Shown piece by piece: positions 41,542 through 48,459 of a stretch of 64,000 bases of DNA; position 1 is the first letter of the stretch; every line of letters starts with the position of its first letter. The DNA lies in the NCBI RefSeq assembly GCF_000814475.1, contig NZ_JSVC01000045.1, forward strand, positions 101,172 through 165,171. The letters run 5' to 3'. The notes under the pieces are model-generated. The model ran no database searches. It was not told the origin of the DNA and saw only the letters and a list, made by a program, of their open reading frames with translations. The translations under genes and the position numbers were made by a program. This stretch comes from Flavihumibacter solisilvae. GTDB taxonomy: Bacteria > Bacteroidota > Bacteroidia > Chitinophagales > Chitinophagaceae.

Positions 41542-41968
41542 ACAAATGTTTTATTTCCATGGAAAATCCTGCTGGAGACATCGACGGAAATCCATCCCAG
41601 CTGCGAATGACCTTTCCCTCTGCGTCAAGTAAAAGTGTAAAGGGAAATTTGCCTGAAGGATTATACTGGTCAGCAAGAGCCTCATTATGTGCTTTCTGTT
41701 CCTTCGACAACTGGTGCTTTTTGTCGCGCGGGAAATCAGCATTCAGCATGATCAGCGCACTGTCGGCCATCCGGGTAAACTGGTCGTTGCTGAAGAATTC
41801 GCGGTGCATGCGGATACATGGACCGCACCAGTCCGATCCTGAAAAATTGAGCAGTATCAACTTATCCTGCTCCTTCGCCAGTTTTTTTGCTGTTTCGAAA
41901 TTGGTTTGCCATCCGGTCACAGACATGCCGGTAGTGCACAATAATGCAAACAGGAAATGTTTCATCGT
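41504..41968 (-). CDS. Secreted thioredoxin-family protein
   Basis: This protein has 154 residues from the ATG at 41968, which gives a signal peptide (MKHFLFALLCTTGMSVTG). A thioredoxin fold of the DUF255/thioredoxin_7-like type follows, with the redox motif WCGPC (Cys47, Cys50) in LLNFSGSDWCGPCIRMHREF and the cis-Pro region GKFPFTLLLDAEGKVIRSWD. It should act in the periplasm on disulfides or as a reductant. It leads the ApbE-DUF4266-DUF3570 operon and could keep the two C-terminal cysteines of the DUF4266 protein in a given redox state; that is inference from position. Confidence 0.92.
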   Translation of the reverse strand, partial: TMKHFLFALLCTTGMSVTGWQTNFETAKKLAKEQDKLILLNFSGSDWCGPCIRMHREFFSNDQFTRMADSALIMLNADFPRDKKHQLSKEQKAHNEALADQYNPSGKFPFTLLLDAEGKVIRSWDGFPSMSPAGFSMEIKHLYESRNKQKNDPL

Positions 41969-42025
41969 TAATTGATTGGTCAGTAAATAAGGAGCCACCG
42001 GGGCTTAAACCGGGTTGAGACACAA

Positions 42026-42418
42026 TCAGCAAATACGGGGAGGTTGCCAGACGAGCGCATGAAAGCCACTTGCAAAGGAAGGAAGAGTTTGCAACGGAAC
42101 AGGTTGATCCAGCAAAACACCATCATCCGGTTGCACCGACATTTCCGTTAGCAGCGGGATAAAAGTTGAAGTAATGGATGCTGCGTAATGCGCCAACGAT
42201 TTAAAAGGCAGTTGCATGTCGCGGTCAAAGTCTTTATCCTTCGGACTGCCATGCATGTAATGCATGTCAAGGAACTGCAGGAGACTGATTCTGCAGTTCT
42301 CCTGTTTGTGTTCAGTAAAATGCAGGAAGACGAGAGGCAGTTTCAATAGTTCTCCCGCTTCTGTTGAGGAGAAGAGATATGTGGTTAAAAAGAATATTGC
42401 TGCCAGCTTTTTCAACAC
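42026..42418 (-). CDS. Hypothetical small protein with N-terminal signal
   Basis: This protein has about 130 residues from GTG 42418 (TTG 42415 is the alternative; no ATG fits). A signal-like hydrophobic stretch (KLAAIFFLTTYLFSS) precedes a soluble part with the conserved-looking block VFLHFTEHKQENCRISLLQF, LDMHYMHGSPKDKDFDRDMQ and LPFKSL. The His-rich HFTEH and MHYMHG and the Asp-rich segment could bind metal, but no family function is known to me. It lies 57 bp upstream of the thioredoxin gene on the same strand and may belong to that operon. Confidence 0.7.
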   Translation of the reverse strand: MLKKLAAIFFLTTYLFSSTEAGELLKLPLVFLHFTEHKQENCRISLLQFLDMHYMHGSPKDKDFDRDMQLPFKSLAHYAASITSTFIPLLTEMSVQPDDGVLLDQPVPLQTLPSFASGFHALVWQPPRIC

Positions 42419-42508
42419 GGGTTGAATTTAACAGTAAAATTAAACGGAGGGCGACAAACGGCAGAACTTTAACAATAACATGTACTAAAGCCATAAACCG
42501 ACAAAGTC

Positions 42509-43585
42509 TTGAAAAAGTTGCTCAAACCAGGAATCCACTGGCTACTGGTCTTTATCCCGATTGCTCTCTCACTGAAATTTGGTCACGCCTCGGCTCCATT
42601 AATCTTTTTCTCGGCCGCACTTTCCATCATTCCTATAGCCAGGATGATCAGCACCTCAACTGAAAACCTGGCCACATACACCGGGGATGCAATAGGTGGC
42701 TTGCTAAATGCAACATTTGGCAATTTCCCTGAATTGATCATTGCAATTGTTGCCTTACGGGCAGGACTTTATGATATGGTTCTCGCTTCGCTTGCCGGGG
42801 CTATTCTTGGTAACCTTCTGCTGGCAATGGGTTTGTCATTCCTGGTCGGTGGCATCAGGTTTCACAACCAGGACTACAACCCAGCCAGTATCAGGGTCTA
42901 CAGTTCCATGATGATGATCGCTGTACTTAGTCTTACGGTTCCCAGCGCATTTCACCGATTCCTTGGATCAGAAACTGCGACATCGGAGGAGAACGCATTG
43001 AATATCTGGCTTTCGGTTGTGCTATTGATCGCTTATACGCTCTACCTGGTTTTTATGCTTAACACCCATAAAGACTTTTTCAAAAGCCATGAGATCGCAG
43101 AGGAAGAACATGAAGACCACTGGTCCTTACAACGCGCAGTGATGTCTCTCGTAATCGCTTCGGTCCTGGCAGCATTTATGAGCGAAATACTTGTTGGGGC
43201 AGCAGAAGAAACGGGGGAAGTGCTGGGCATGTCCAGTTTGTTTATTGGTGTCATTTTTCTTGCCATTGTGGGCGGAGCTGCAGAAAGCATTTCGGCTGTT
43301 TTAATGGGATATAAGAATAAGATGGACCTGAGCATCGGCATTGCCTTAGGCAGTTCGATTCAGATCGCACTTTTTATTGCTCCGACTTTGGTATTACTCA
43401 GCCTGTTTGTCGGCCCTCACCAGATGAATCTCTCTTTTTCGCGTGCGCTGATCGGAACATTATTTCTCGCGGTTATCCTGGCCGCGATGATTTCCGGTGA
43501 TGGCCGTTCGAACTGGTACAAAGGTGTTCAGCTGGTGCTCGTTTACCTGATCATTGCCCTGATGTTTTATTTTGTACCTGCATAA
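42509..43585 (+). CDS. cax: Cax-type calcium/proton exchanger
   Basis: This 358-residue inner-membrane protein has about eleven hydrophobic segments and both alpha-repeat motifs of the CaCA superfamily: LLNATFGNFPELIIAIVALR in the first half and GGAAESISAVLMGYKNKMDL in the second, each with the conserved acidic residue (GNFPE, GGAAE). An acidic loop (EIAEEEHEDH) separates the halves. The family exchanges cytosolic calcium or similar divalent cations for protons. No ATG is in frame at the N-terminus; TTG at 42509 is the likely start. It leads an operon with a VIT-family protein (4 bp gap) and a barrel-like protein. Confidence 0.94.
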   Translation: MKKLLKPGIHWLLVFIPIALSLKFGHASAPLIFFSAALSIIPIARMISTSTENLATYTGDAIGGLLNATFGNFPELIIAIVALRAGLYDMVLASLAGAILGNLLLAMGLSFLVGGIRFHNQDYNPASIRVYSSMMMIAVLSLTVPSAFHRFLGSETATSEENALNIWLSVVLLIAYTLYLVFMLNTHKDFFKSHEIAEEEHEDHWSLQRAVMSLVIASVLAAFMSEILVGAAEETGEVLGMSSLFIGVIFLAIVGGAAESISAVLMGYKNKMDLSIGIALGSSIQIALFIAPTLVLLSLFVGPHQMNLSFSRALIGTLFLAVILAAMISGDGRSNWYKGVQLVLVYLIIALMFYFVPA

Positions 43586-43589
43586 CTAT

Positions 43590-44264
43590 ATGACTGACCA
43601 GATATTTTGGAAGAACCGGGTGAAAGAGAACGCGGTGTTGAATCCCATCGATCGCACTTCGGAAGTGCTTTTCGGATTGATCATGGTATTGACATTCACC
43701 GGCGCTATTAGTGCTGCTTCTGATGGAAGAAGCGAGGTACGGGAATTATTGTGGGCGGCGCTGGGGTGCAATGTTGCATGGGGGCTTGTTGATGCCATTA
43801 TGTATCTTATGAACATCGTGCTTGAACGCGGACATTCCCTGGTTATCATTAAAAAAATCATGCGTTCCGGGTCCCAGGCAGATTCCAGGGAGATACTGAA
43901 GGAAGAAATTAATCCGCTGGTATCCTCATTGATGACTGAAGATGAGCTCGATCAACTAAATGATCGCCTGAAACAATTGCCTGTTCCTTCAGTACGCAAT
44001 TTGCTTACCCTGAAAGACCTGGGGACGGGGGTTGAAATATTTTTACTTGTTTTCCTTTGTACGCTTCCAGTAGCCTTACCATTTGCCCTGCACCATGATA
44101 TTGCTTCGGCCATGCGTATCTCAAACGGAGTAGCCTTAGTCATGCTGTTCATTGGTGGCTTTATCCTGGCGGGATATGCAGGGTTTTCGCGTTTACTTAC
44201 GGCGTTGCTCTTTATGACAATCGGAGTATTACTAGTGGCTCTGACGATGAGCTTAGGAGGATAG
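43590..44264 (+). CDS. VIT1/CCC1-family-like membrane protein
   Basis: This protein has 224 residues from the ATG at 43590 (the longer frame from 43572 overlaps the cax gene). It has five hydrophobic segments, two N-terminal and three C-terminal, around a cytoplasmic region rich in Lys and Glu. The N-terminus NPIDRTSEVLFGLIMVLTFT and the VDAIMYLMNIVLERG segment resemble iron/manganese transporters of the VIT family, though the middle helices are divergent. Such proteins move Fe2+ or Mn2+. The operon with Cax fits a cation-homeostasis role. The assignment is by topology and N-terminal resemblance. Confidence 0.78.
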   Translation: MTDQIFWKNRVKENAVLNPIDRTSEVLFGLIMVLTFTGAISAASDGRSEVRELLWAALGCNVAWGLVDAIMYLMNIVLERGHSLVIIKKIMRSGSQADSREILKEEINPLVSSLMTEDELDQLNDRLKQLPVPSVRNLLTLKDLGTGVEIFLLVFLCTLPVALPFALHHDIASAMRISNGVALVMLFIGGFILAGYAGFSRLLTALLFMTIGVLLVALTMSLGG

Positions 44265-44267
44265 CTG

Positions 44268-44873
44268 ATGAAAAAGATCATCTTAACATTTGCACTTGTC
44301 GCAGTTTTTTTGCCGGTCCTCGCCCAGCACGCGGATTCATCAGCATGGGAATTCAACGCTGACGCAGGTTTCTATTTTATTCCTGAAGATTTCTTTATCC
44401 TTCCGGTATTCCGTGCAGATAAAAATAAGCTCCACCTGGAAGCACGTTACAATTATGAAGACAGGGAAACTTTTTCCGCCTGGGCAGGATACAACTTCAA
44501 TGGCGGGAGAAAGCTTGAATATACCATTACACCAATGATTGGTGCTGTAGTAGGGCGTACAAACGGGATAGCTCCCGGCCTGGAAATGACTTTTACTTAT
44601 AAACGCTTTGAACTTTACTCAGAATCTGAATACATGTTCGATTTTGAAAGCGAAAACTACTTCTACAACTGGTCAGATCTGATCTATTCGCCTTTTGACT
44701 GGCTTTGGGTTGGAATAAGCGGTCAGCGAACAAGGGTATATCAAAGTGGTTTCGAAGTGCAGCGCGGACTGCTGATAGGAGGTGGACTTAAAAACTGGGA
44801 GTTGTCAACTTACTTTTACAATATCGGATCTGGTGATGCTTTCGTTTTAGCAACGTTATCGGTGAGGTTTTAA
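44268..44873 (+). CDS. Small outer-membrane barrel-like protein
   Basis: This 201-residue protein has a signal peptide (MKKIILTFALVAVFLPVLAQ, 1-20) and an all-beta body with aromatic girdles, for example FYFIPEDFFILPVFRADKNK, SEYMFDFESENYFYNWSDLI and YSPFDWLWVGISGQRT. The last strand VLATLSVRF ends in Phe, as outer-membrane barrels do. No named family is recognised. The start is 3 bp after the VIT-like gene, so it is in one operon with Cax and VIT-like and may be the outer-membrane component of that cation system. Confidence 0.8.
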   Translation: MKKIILTFALVAVFLPVLAQHADSSAWEFNADAGFYFIPEDFFILPVFRADKNKLHLEARYNYEDRETFSAWAGYNFNGGRKLEYTITPMIGAVVGRTNGIAPGLEMTFTYKRFELYSESEYMFDFESENYFYNWSDLIYSPFDWLWVGISGQRTRVYQSGFEVQRGLLIGGGLKNWELSTYFYNIGSGDAFVLATLSVRF

Positions 44874-44887
44874 GAAAAGACCAATAA

Positions 44888-44919
44888 TAAAAAAACGCAG
44901 CCCTTTCTGGATCTGCGTT
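44888..44919 (-). terminator. Intrinsic terminator after tRNA-Ser
   Basis: A 7-bp stem (AACGCAG at 44894-44900 with CTGCGTT at 44913-44919) with a 12-nt loop is followed, on the minus strand, by a T-run read from 44895-44889. It starts just 3' of the tRNA. Confidence 0.8.
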
Positions 44920-44925
44920 CATTCG

Positions 44926-45016
44926 CGGTGAGGGAGGGATTCGAACCCTCGGTACAGGTTTAAGCCCGTACAACGGTTTAGCAAACCGGCCCTTTCGGCC
45001 ACTCAGGCACCTCACC
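44926..45016 (-). tRNA. tRNA-Ser (anticodon GCT)
   Basis: A 91-nt class II tRNA folds on the minus strand. The acceptor arms are GGTGAGG/CCTCACC with discriminator G. The anticodon loop reads TTGCTAA (anticodon GCT). A long variable arm (TTGTACGGG to CTGTAC) and a T-arm GAGGG-TTCGAAT-CCCTC follow. CCA is not encoded. A perfect promoter lies upstream at 45048-45078. Confidence 0.97.
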
Positions 45017-45020
45017 GAAA

Positions 45021-45046
45021 GTCCCCTGTAACTGGTTCAAGGGGAC
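45021..45046 (-). other. Inverted repeat in the tRNA-Ser 5' leader
   Basis: Seven-base arms (GTCCCCT at 45021-45027, AGGGGAC at 45040-45046) with a 12-nt loop lie four bases before the mature tRNA. The outer bases reach the predicted transcription start, so part of the stem may not be transcribed. Confidence 0.5.
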
Positions 45047-45047
45047 G

Positions 45048-45078
45048 CAAAAATATGTATTTACCCTAAATAAACAAA
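45048..45078 (-). promoter_or_regulatory. tRNA-Ser promoter, TTTG-N19-TATTTTTG
   Basis: On the minus strand the -33 box TTTG (45078-45075) and the -7 box TATTTTTG (45055-45048) match the Bacteroidota consensus without mismatch at 19-bp spacing. Confidence 0.87.
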
Positions 45079-45083
45079 ATCAT

Positions 45084-46517
45084 TTAAAGGGCTGCAAGCT
45101 GAACCTTCTGCTGCAGTTCCATCACGTTCTCCCTGAATACATTATCCGTATCCATGAGATCTTTGACAGTCTGACAGGAGTGGATCACGGTCGTATGATC
45201 CCTTCCACCGAAATGCTCGCCGATGGTTTTGAGTGAATTCTTTGTGAATGACTTAGCAAGGTACATCGTTATCTGGCGTGCCTGTACGATTTCGCGTTTA
45301 CGGGTTTTCTGTAAAAGCTTCTCGTAAGGAACATCGAAATAATCGCACACCATCTTCTGAATTGCCTCAATGGTGATTTCCTTGGAAGAGGTCTTCACAA
45401 AGTTACGGAGTACTTTCTTGGCCAAGTCTAGGTCAATTTCCCTACGGTTCAGCGAAGATTGTGCCAAAAGGGAAATCAAAGCACCCTCCAGTTCACGTAC
45501 GTTACTATTGATATTATAAGCCAGGTACTTAACAACTTCACGAGGCATTTCAAGGCCGTCATTCTTCATTTTCCTTTCAAGGATGTCGATCCGCGTTTCA
45601 TAATCCGGCAACTGCAGGTCAGCGCTCAACCCCCACCTGAAACGGCTCAGCAATCGTTCCTGTACACCTTCAAGGTCTTTGGGTGATTTATCAGACGTAA
45701 GGATCAGCTGCTTGCCCGACTGGTGCAGGTGGTTGAAGATCGCGAAGAAAGCATCCTGCGATTTTTCAGCGCGGTTAAAAAACTGAACATCATCGATGAT
45801 CAGCACATCTATCAGTTGATAAAAATGAATAAAGTCGTTAATGGCATTGTTGCGGCTGTGGTCAACAAACTGGTTGATGAATTTCTCCGAGCTTACATAC
45901 AATACCACCTTATTCGGGTTGGTTCGCTTCACTTCATTCCCGATCGCCTGGGCAAGGTGCGTTTTACCCAGCCCTACACCACCATATATAACCAATGGGT
46001 TGAAAGAATTGGCACCGGGCTTGTCGGCAACAGTTTTACCTGCACGACGTGCTACGCGGTTACAATCACCTTCTATATATGAATCAAAAGTATAAATGGG
46101 ATTCAGCTGCGGATCGATCTGCATTTTCTTCAGACCGGGGATCACAAACGGATTCTTCACCGGGTTATTAATAACCAGTGGAAAATCCATCTCATTGTTA
46201 GAGTAGGTTTTATACCCATGAGCAGGAACATCCATGGTCAATGGCTTGTTCTTGTGATTGCCGCTGTCGACCATGATGCGATATTCGAGTTGTGCATCCT
46301 TTCCCAAAACCCTGCGCAATGTTTTTGCGAGAAGGTTAACGTAATGCTCTTCGAGGTACTCATAAAAGAACTGGCTGGGCACCTGGATGACAAGAATGTT
46401 GATTTTTAATTCAACGGGACGGATGGGTTCGAACCATGTTTTGAAATGCTGCCACTCCACGATATCCTTGATGATTTCCAGACAACTATTCCAGACAGTA
46501 TCTAAGGTTTTGGTCAT
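45084..46517 (-). CDS. dnaA: Chromosomal replication initiator DnaA
   Basis: This 477-residue protein has all four DnaA domains. Domain I spans about 1-85 (WNSCLEIIKDIVEWQHFKTW), followed by a short linker. The AAA+ domain spans about 138-350, with Walker A GGVGLGKT (179-186) and Walker B LIIDDVQFF (Asp242-Asp243), plus the sensor segment LILTSDKSPKDLEGVQERLL. The C-terminal DNA-binding domain IV carries the signature GGRDHTTVIHSC (about 440-455). DnaA-ATP opens oriC at 9-mer boxes. No cluster of TTATCCACA-like boxes is seen beside the gene, so oriC is probably elsewhere. A promoter lies at 46557-46586. Confidence 0.98.
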   Translation of the reverse strand: MTKTLDTVWNSCLEIIKDIVEWQHFKTWFEPIRPVELKINILVIQVPSQFFYEYLEEHYVNLLAKTLRRVLGKDAQLEYRIMVDSGNHKNKPLTMDVPAHGYKTYSNNEMDFPLVINNPVKNPFVIPGLKKMQIDPQLNPIYTFDSYIEGDCNRVARRAGKTVADKPGANSFNPLVIYGGVGLGKTHLAQAIGNEVKRTNPNKVVLYVSSEKFINQFVDHSRNNAINDFIHFYQLIDVLIIDDVQFFNRAEKSQDAFFAIFNHLHQSGKQLILTSDKSPKDLEGVQERLLSRFRWGLSADLQLPDYETRIDILERKMKNDGLEMPREVVKYLAYNINSNVRELEGALISLLAQSSLNRREIDLDLAKKVLRNFVKTSSKEITIEAIQKMVCDYFDVPYEKLLQKTRKREIVQARQITMYLAKSFTKNSLKTIGEHFGGRDHTTVIHSCQTVKDLMDTDNVFRENVMELQQKVQLAAL

Positions 46518-46556
46518 TTGTGATCGTGCAGTTTTATAATTGAGTTAGATAGAGTA

Positions 46557-46586
46557 AAAATTTATCGTGGGGGGACGAATATCAAA
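46557..46586 (-). promoter_or_regulatory. dnaA promoter
   Basis: On the minus strand TTTG (46586-46583) lies 18 bp before TAAATTTT (46564-46557), one mismatch from TAnnTTTG. It predicts a start near 46553 and a leader of about 36 nt before the dnaA ATG at 46517. Confidence 0.65.
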
Positions 46587-46609
46587 TTTTTTTGTTGAAA
46601 AAAAAATTT
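46584..46609. repeat. A/T-only inverted repeat between dnaA and the 5'-nucleotidase gene
   Basis: Arms AAATTTTTTT (46584-46593) and AAAAAAATTT (46600-46609) contain no G or C and enclose GTTGAA. The element lies directly after the stop of the metallophosphatase gene and overlaps the dnaA -33 box, so it may end that transcript or melt easily. Confidence 0.45.
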
Positions 46610-46610
46610 T

Positions 46611-47546
46611 TTACTCACTACTTTTTTTGCCAATAATAACAGTGTGTGAGGCTTCCAACTTTTTTCTTTTATTCCGCTGAAACGCATAGTCCAAGCGGCC
46701 TAGAACGATTCCTGCCCAACCCACCTGGTTCACTGTTACATCACCGCCTGTTTTATTTTTATACACAACAGGTGCATCAAAAAACGTATGTGTGTGTCCG
46801 CCAATTATCAGGTCAATATGTGATGATTCCTTTGCCAGGATCTCATCACTTACCTTATTCTCACGGTACTTATAACCGAGGTGCGACAGGCAGATGACCA
46901 TATCGCAATCTTTTTCCTTTTTCAGGTAGTGCGCTGTGGCGCTGGCATGTTGCACCGGGTCAAGATATTTTGTGTTACCATATAGATTGTCTGGTACCAA
47001 TCCCCTCATTTCAATACCTACGCCAGTTACCCCTATTTTCAACTTTCCTTTCCTGAATATTTTATAAGGCATTGATTTATTTTCCATTGGTGTTCCGGTG
47101 AAATCGTAATTACAATTCAGGACGGGGAATGTTGCCTTCCCAAGCTGCGCAACAAAATTCTCAAGCCCTGCATCAAAATCATGGTTGCCCATCGTGCACG
47201 CATCATATCCCATCGCAGCCATCGCTCTCATCTCAGGCTCCCCTTTATAGAAATTAAAATATGGAGTACCCTGGAATATATCACCCGCATCAAGTAAAAG
47301 TACTTCTGCGCCTTCCGCCCTTATCTTCCTGATCTGTTCAGCCCTTGCTGCCACTCCGCCGAGTCCCTGGTTCCTGCCACCATCCATCGGAAATGGTTCA
47401 AGCCTGCTGTGCGTATCATTTGTATGCAGAATAATAAGGCGCTCCGTTCCCTCACCTGCCAATGCGTCATTCACTATGCCATTACCGGCAATGAGTGCAC
47501 CAGTGGTAAGGGCAGCATCCTGTAAAAATTTCCTCCTAGTCTGCAT
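46611..47546 (-). CDS. 5'-nucleotidase-type metallophosphoesterase (catalytic half), Tat-exported
   Basis: This 311-residue protein has a twin-arginine signal (TRRKFLQDAALTTGALIAG). The dinuclear metallophosphatase motifs are all present: HTNDTHSRLEPF, DAGDIFQGTPYF, GNHDFDAG, CLSHLGY and GGHTHTFF. It ends after the catalytic domain and lacks the C-terminal substrate-binding domain of UshA-type enzymes. That domain is encoded by the preceding gene (47536-48318), whose end overlaps this start by 11 bp. Together they should hydrolyse nucleotides or related phosphoesters outside the cytoplasm. Confidence 0.93.
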   Translation of the reverse strand: MQTRRKFLQDAALTTGALIAGNGIVNDALAGEGTERLIILHTNDTHSRLEPFPMDGGRNQGLGGVAARAEQIRKIRAEGAEVLLLDAGDIFQGTPYFNFYKGEPEMRAMAAMGYDACTMGNHDFDAGLENFVAQLGKATFPVLNCNYDFTGTPMENKSMPYKIFRKGKLKIGVTGVGIEMRGLVPDNLYGNTKYLDPVQHASATAHYLKKEKDCDMVICLSHLGYKYRENKVSDEILAKESSHIDLIIGGHTHTFFDAPVVYKNKTGGDVTVNQVGWAGIVLGRLDYAFQRNKRKKLEASHTVIIGKKSSE

Positions 47547-48318
47547 TACTTACTCTTTTATCTGTTCGTGCCCTGATCTTTTCTCCTTTCGATGTAAAGC
47601 CACTGAAATAATGAAGCAACCCATCACGTATCAGGTAGCCTTTATTTTCCTGTGGTATTTTTCGCAACATCTCACAATCATCACCACCGTTTGCTATGAA
47701 ATCAGAGTTTGCTACAATATATGTAGCAGAAGTATCAAGTGCAAGACCTCCGACTTTTATTTCAACAGCTTTTTTTTCTTTTATCTGGTAAGTGATGCCG
47801 CTGCACGGCCATCCTCCCCTGCCTGCAATGTGATCAAGCAATTGCTGGAGGACTGTTCCACGCAAACGCTGGATCACGAGCAGATTATCAAACGGCATCA
47901 GTTCATAAACCTTGCCAATGGTAAGCGGACCTGCAGTTAATTGATTTAACCTGATACCGCCATAGTTCATGAAAGCGACATCCACTTTTGTGTTGAAGAT
48001 CCTGGTGGCTTCGTTAAGGATAGCATCAGCCATGAGGTTACCCAGGCTGCTTTCCGGCAATTTCTTTTCAAGTGTTTCTGCAACTTCACCTATAACCTTA
48101 TTCATGCTCTTGTTCACACTGTCTGCATAAGGCTGCAGCAATACGTTCAAATCCTTGCTTCCGGAAGACTGGGGTGTGATTCTGCGTTGTTCATATTGCA
48201 CGGAAACAGGATGGTAGTTCCTGTTGCAGGAAATGCCACAAAGCCCGAAGAATAGTAACAGAGGAAGAGTAATCTTAACCAGTGCCTTTTTACCAGAGTA
48301 TCTCATACGTGAGCTCAT
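47536..48318 (-). CDS. 5'-nucleotidase C-terminal-domain lipoprotein
   Basis: This protein has about 260 residues from the ATG at 48318 (ATG 48306 and TTG 48345 are alternatives). The signal peptide ends in a lipobox (LCGISC). The body is a 5'-nucleotidase C-terminal domain: NLMADAILNEATRIFNTKVD, VAFMNYGGIRLNQLTAGPLT and IGKVYELMPFDNLLVIQRLR with LQQLLDHIAGRGGWPCSGIT. It lacks the metal-binding catalytic domain, which is in the next gene. This domain normally binds the nucleoside base. The two halves are encoded in reverse of the fused order (C-terminal domain first). Confidence 0.92.
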   Translation of the reverse strand: MSSRMRYSGKKALVKITLPLLLFFGLCGISCNRNYHPVSVQYEQRRITPQSSGSKDLNVLLQPYADSVNKSMNKVIGEVAETLEKKLPESSLGNLMADAILNEATRIFNTKVDVAFMNYGGIRLNQLTAGPLTIGKVYELMPFDNLLVIQRLRGTVLQQLLDHIAGRGGWPCSGITYQIKEKKAVEIKVGGLALDTSATYIVANSDFIANGGDDCEMLRKIPQENKGYLIRDGLLHYFSGFTSKGEKIRARTDKRVSNAD

Positions 48319-48365
48319 AAGGTACAAATTATTTTTACTTTCCAAGTGTCATTTTTTGGGGGACG

Positions 48366-48373
48366 CAAAGATA
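48366..48373 (-). promoter_or_regulatory. -7 box of the split 5'-nucleotidase operon
   Basis: TATCTTTG on the minus strand matches TAnnTTTG exactly and is followed by CGTCCCCC. No TTTG was found at the expected -33 position. Confidence 0.55.
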
Positions 48374-48425
48374 GCAGCAGGGCCGGATTAAAAAGTAAAA
48401 ATTAAAAGTAAAATAGCCTGTGCAC

Positions 48426-48433
48426 TACCTTTG
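48426..48433 (+). promoter_or_regulatory. -7 box of the FAD-dependent oxidoreductase gene
   Basis: TACCTTTG matches TAnnTTTG exactly, 26 bp before the ATG at 48460. No -33 TTTG is seen at the usual distance. Confidence 0.55.
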
Positions 48434-48459
48434 GGGGGTTTTAGGATCAATACCTAACC

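Noticed and set aside
46518..46610. Possible oriC next to dnaA
   Set aside because: The region is A/T-rich, but no TTATCCACA-like boxes were found on either strand near dnaA; in Bacteroidota oriC is often not beside dnaA.
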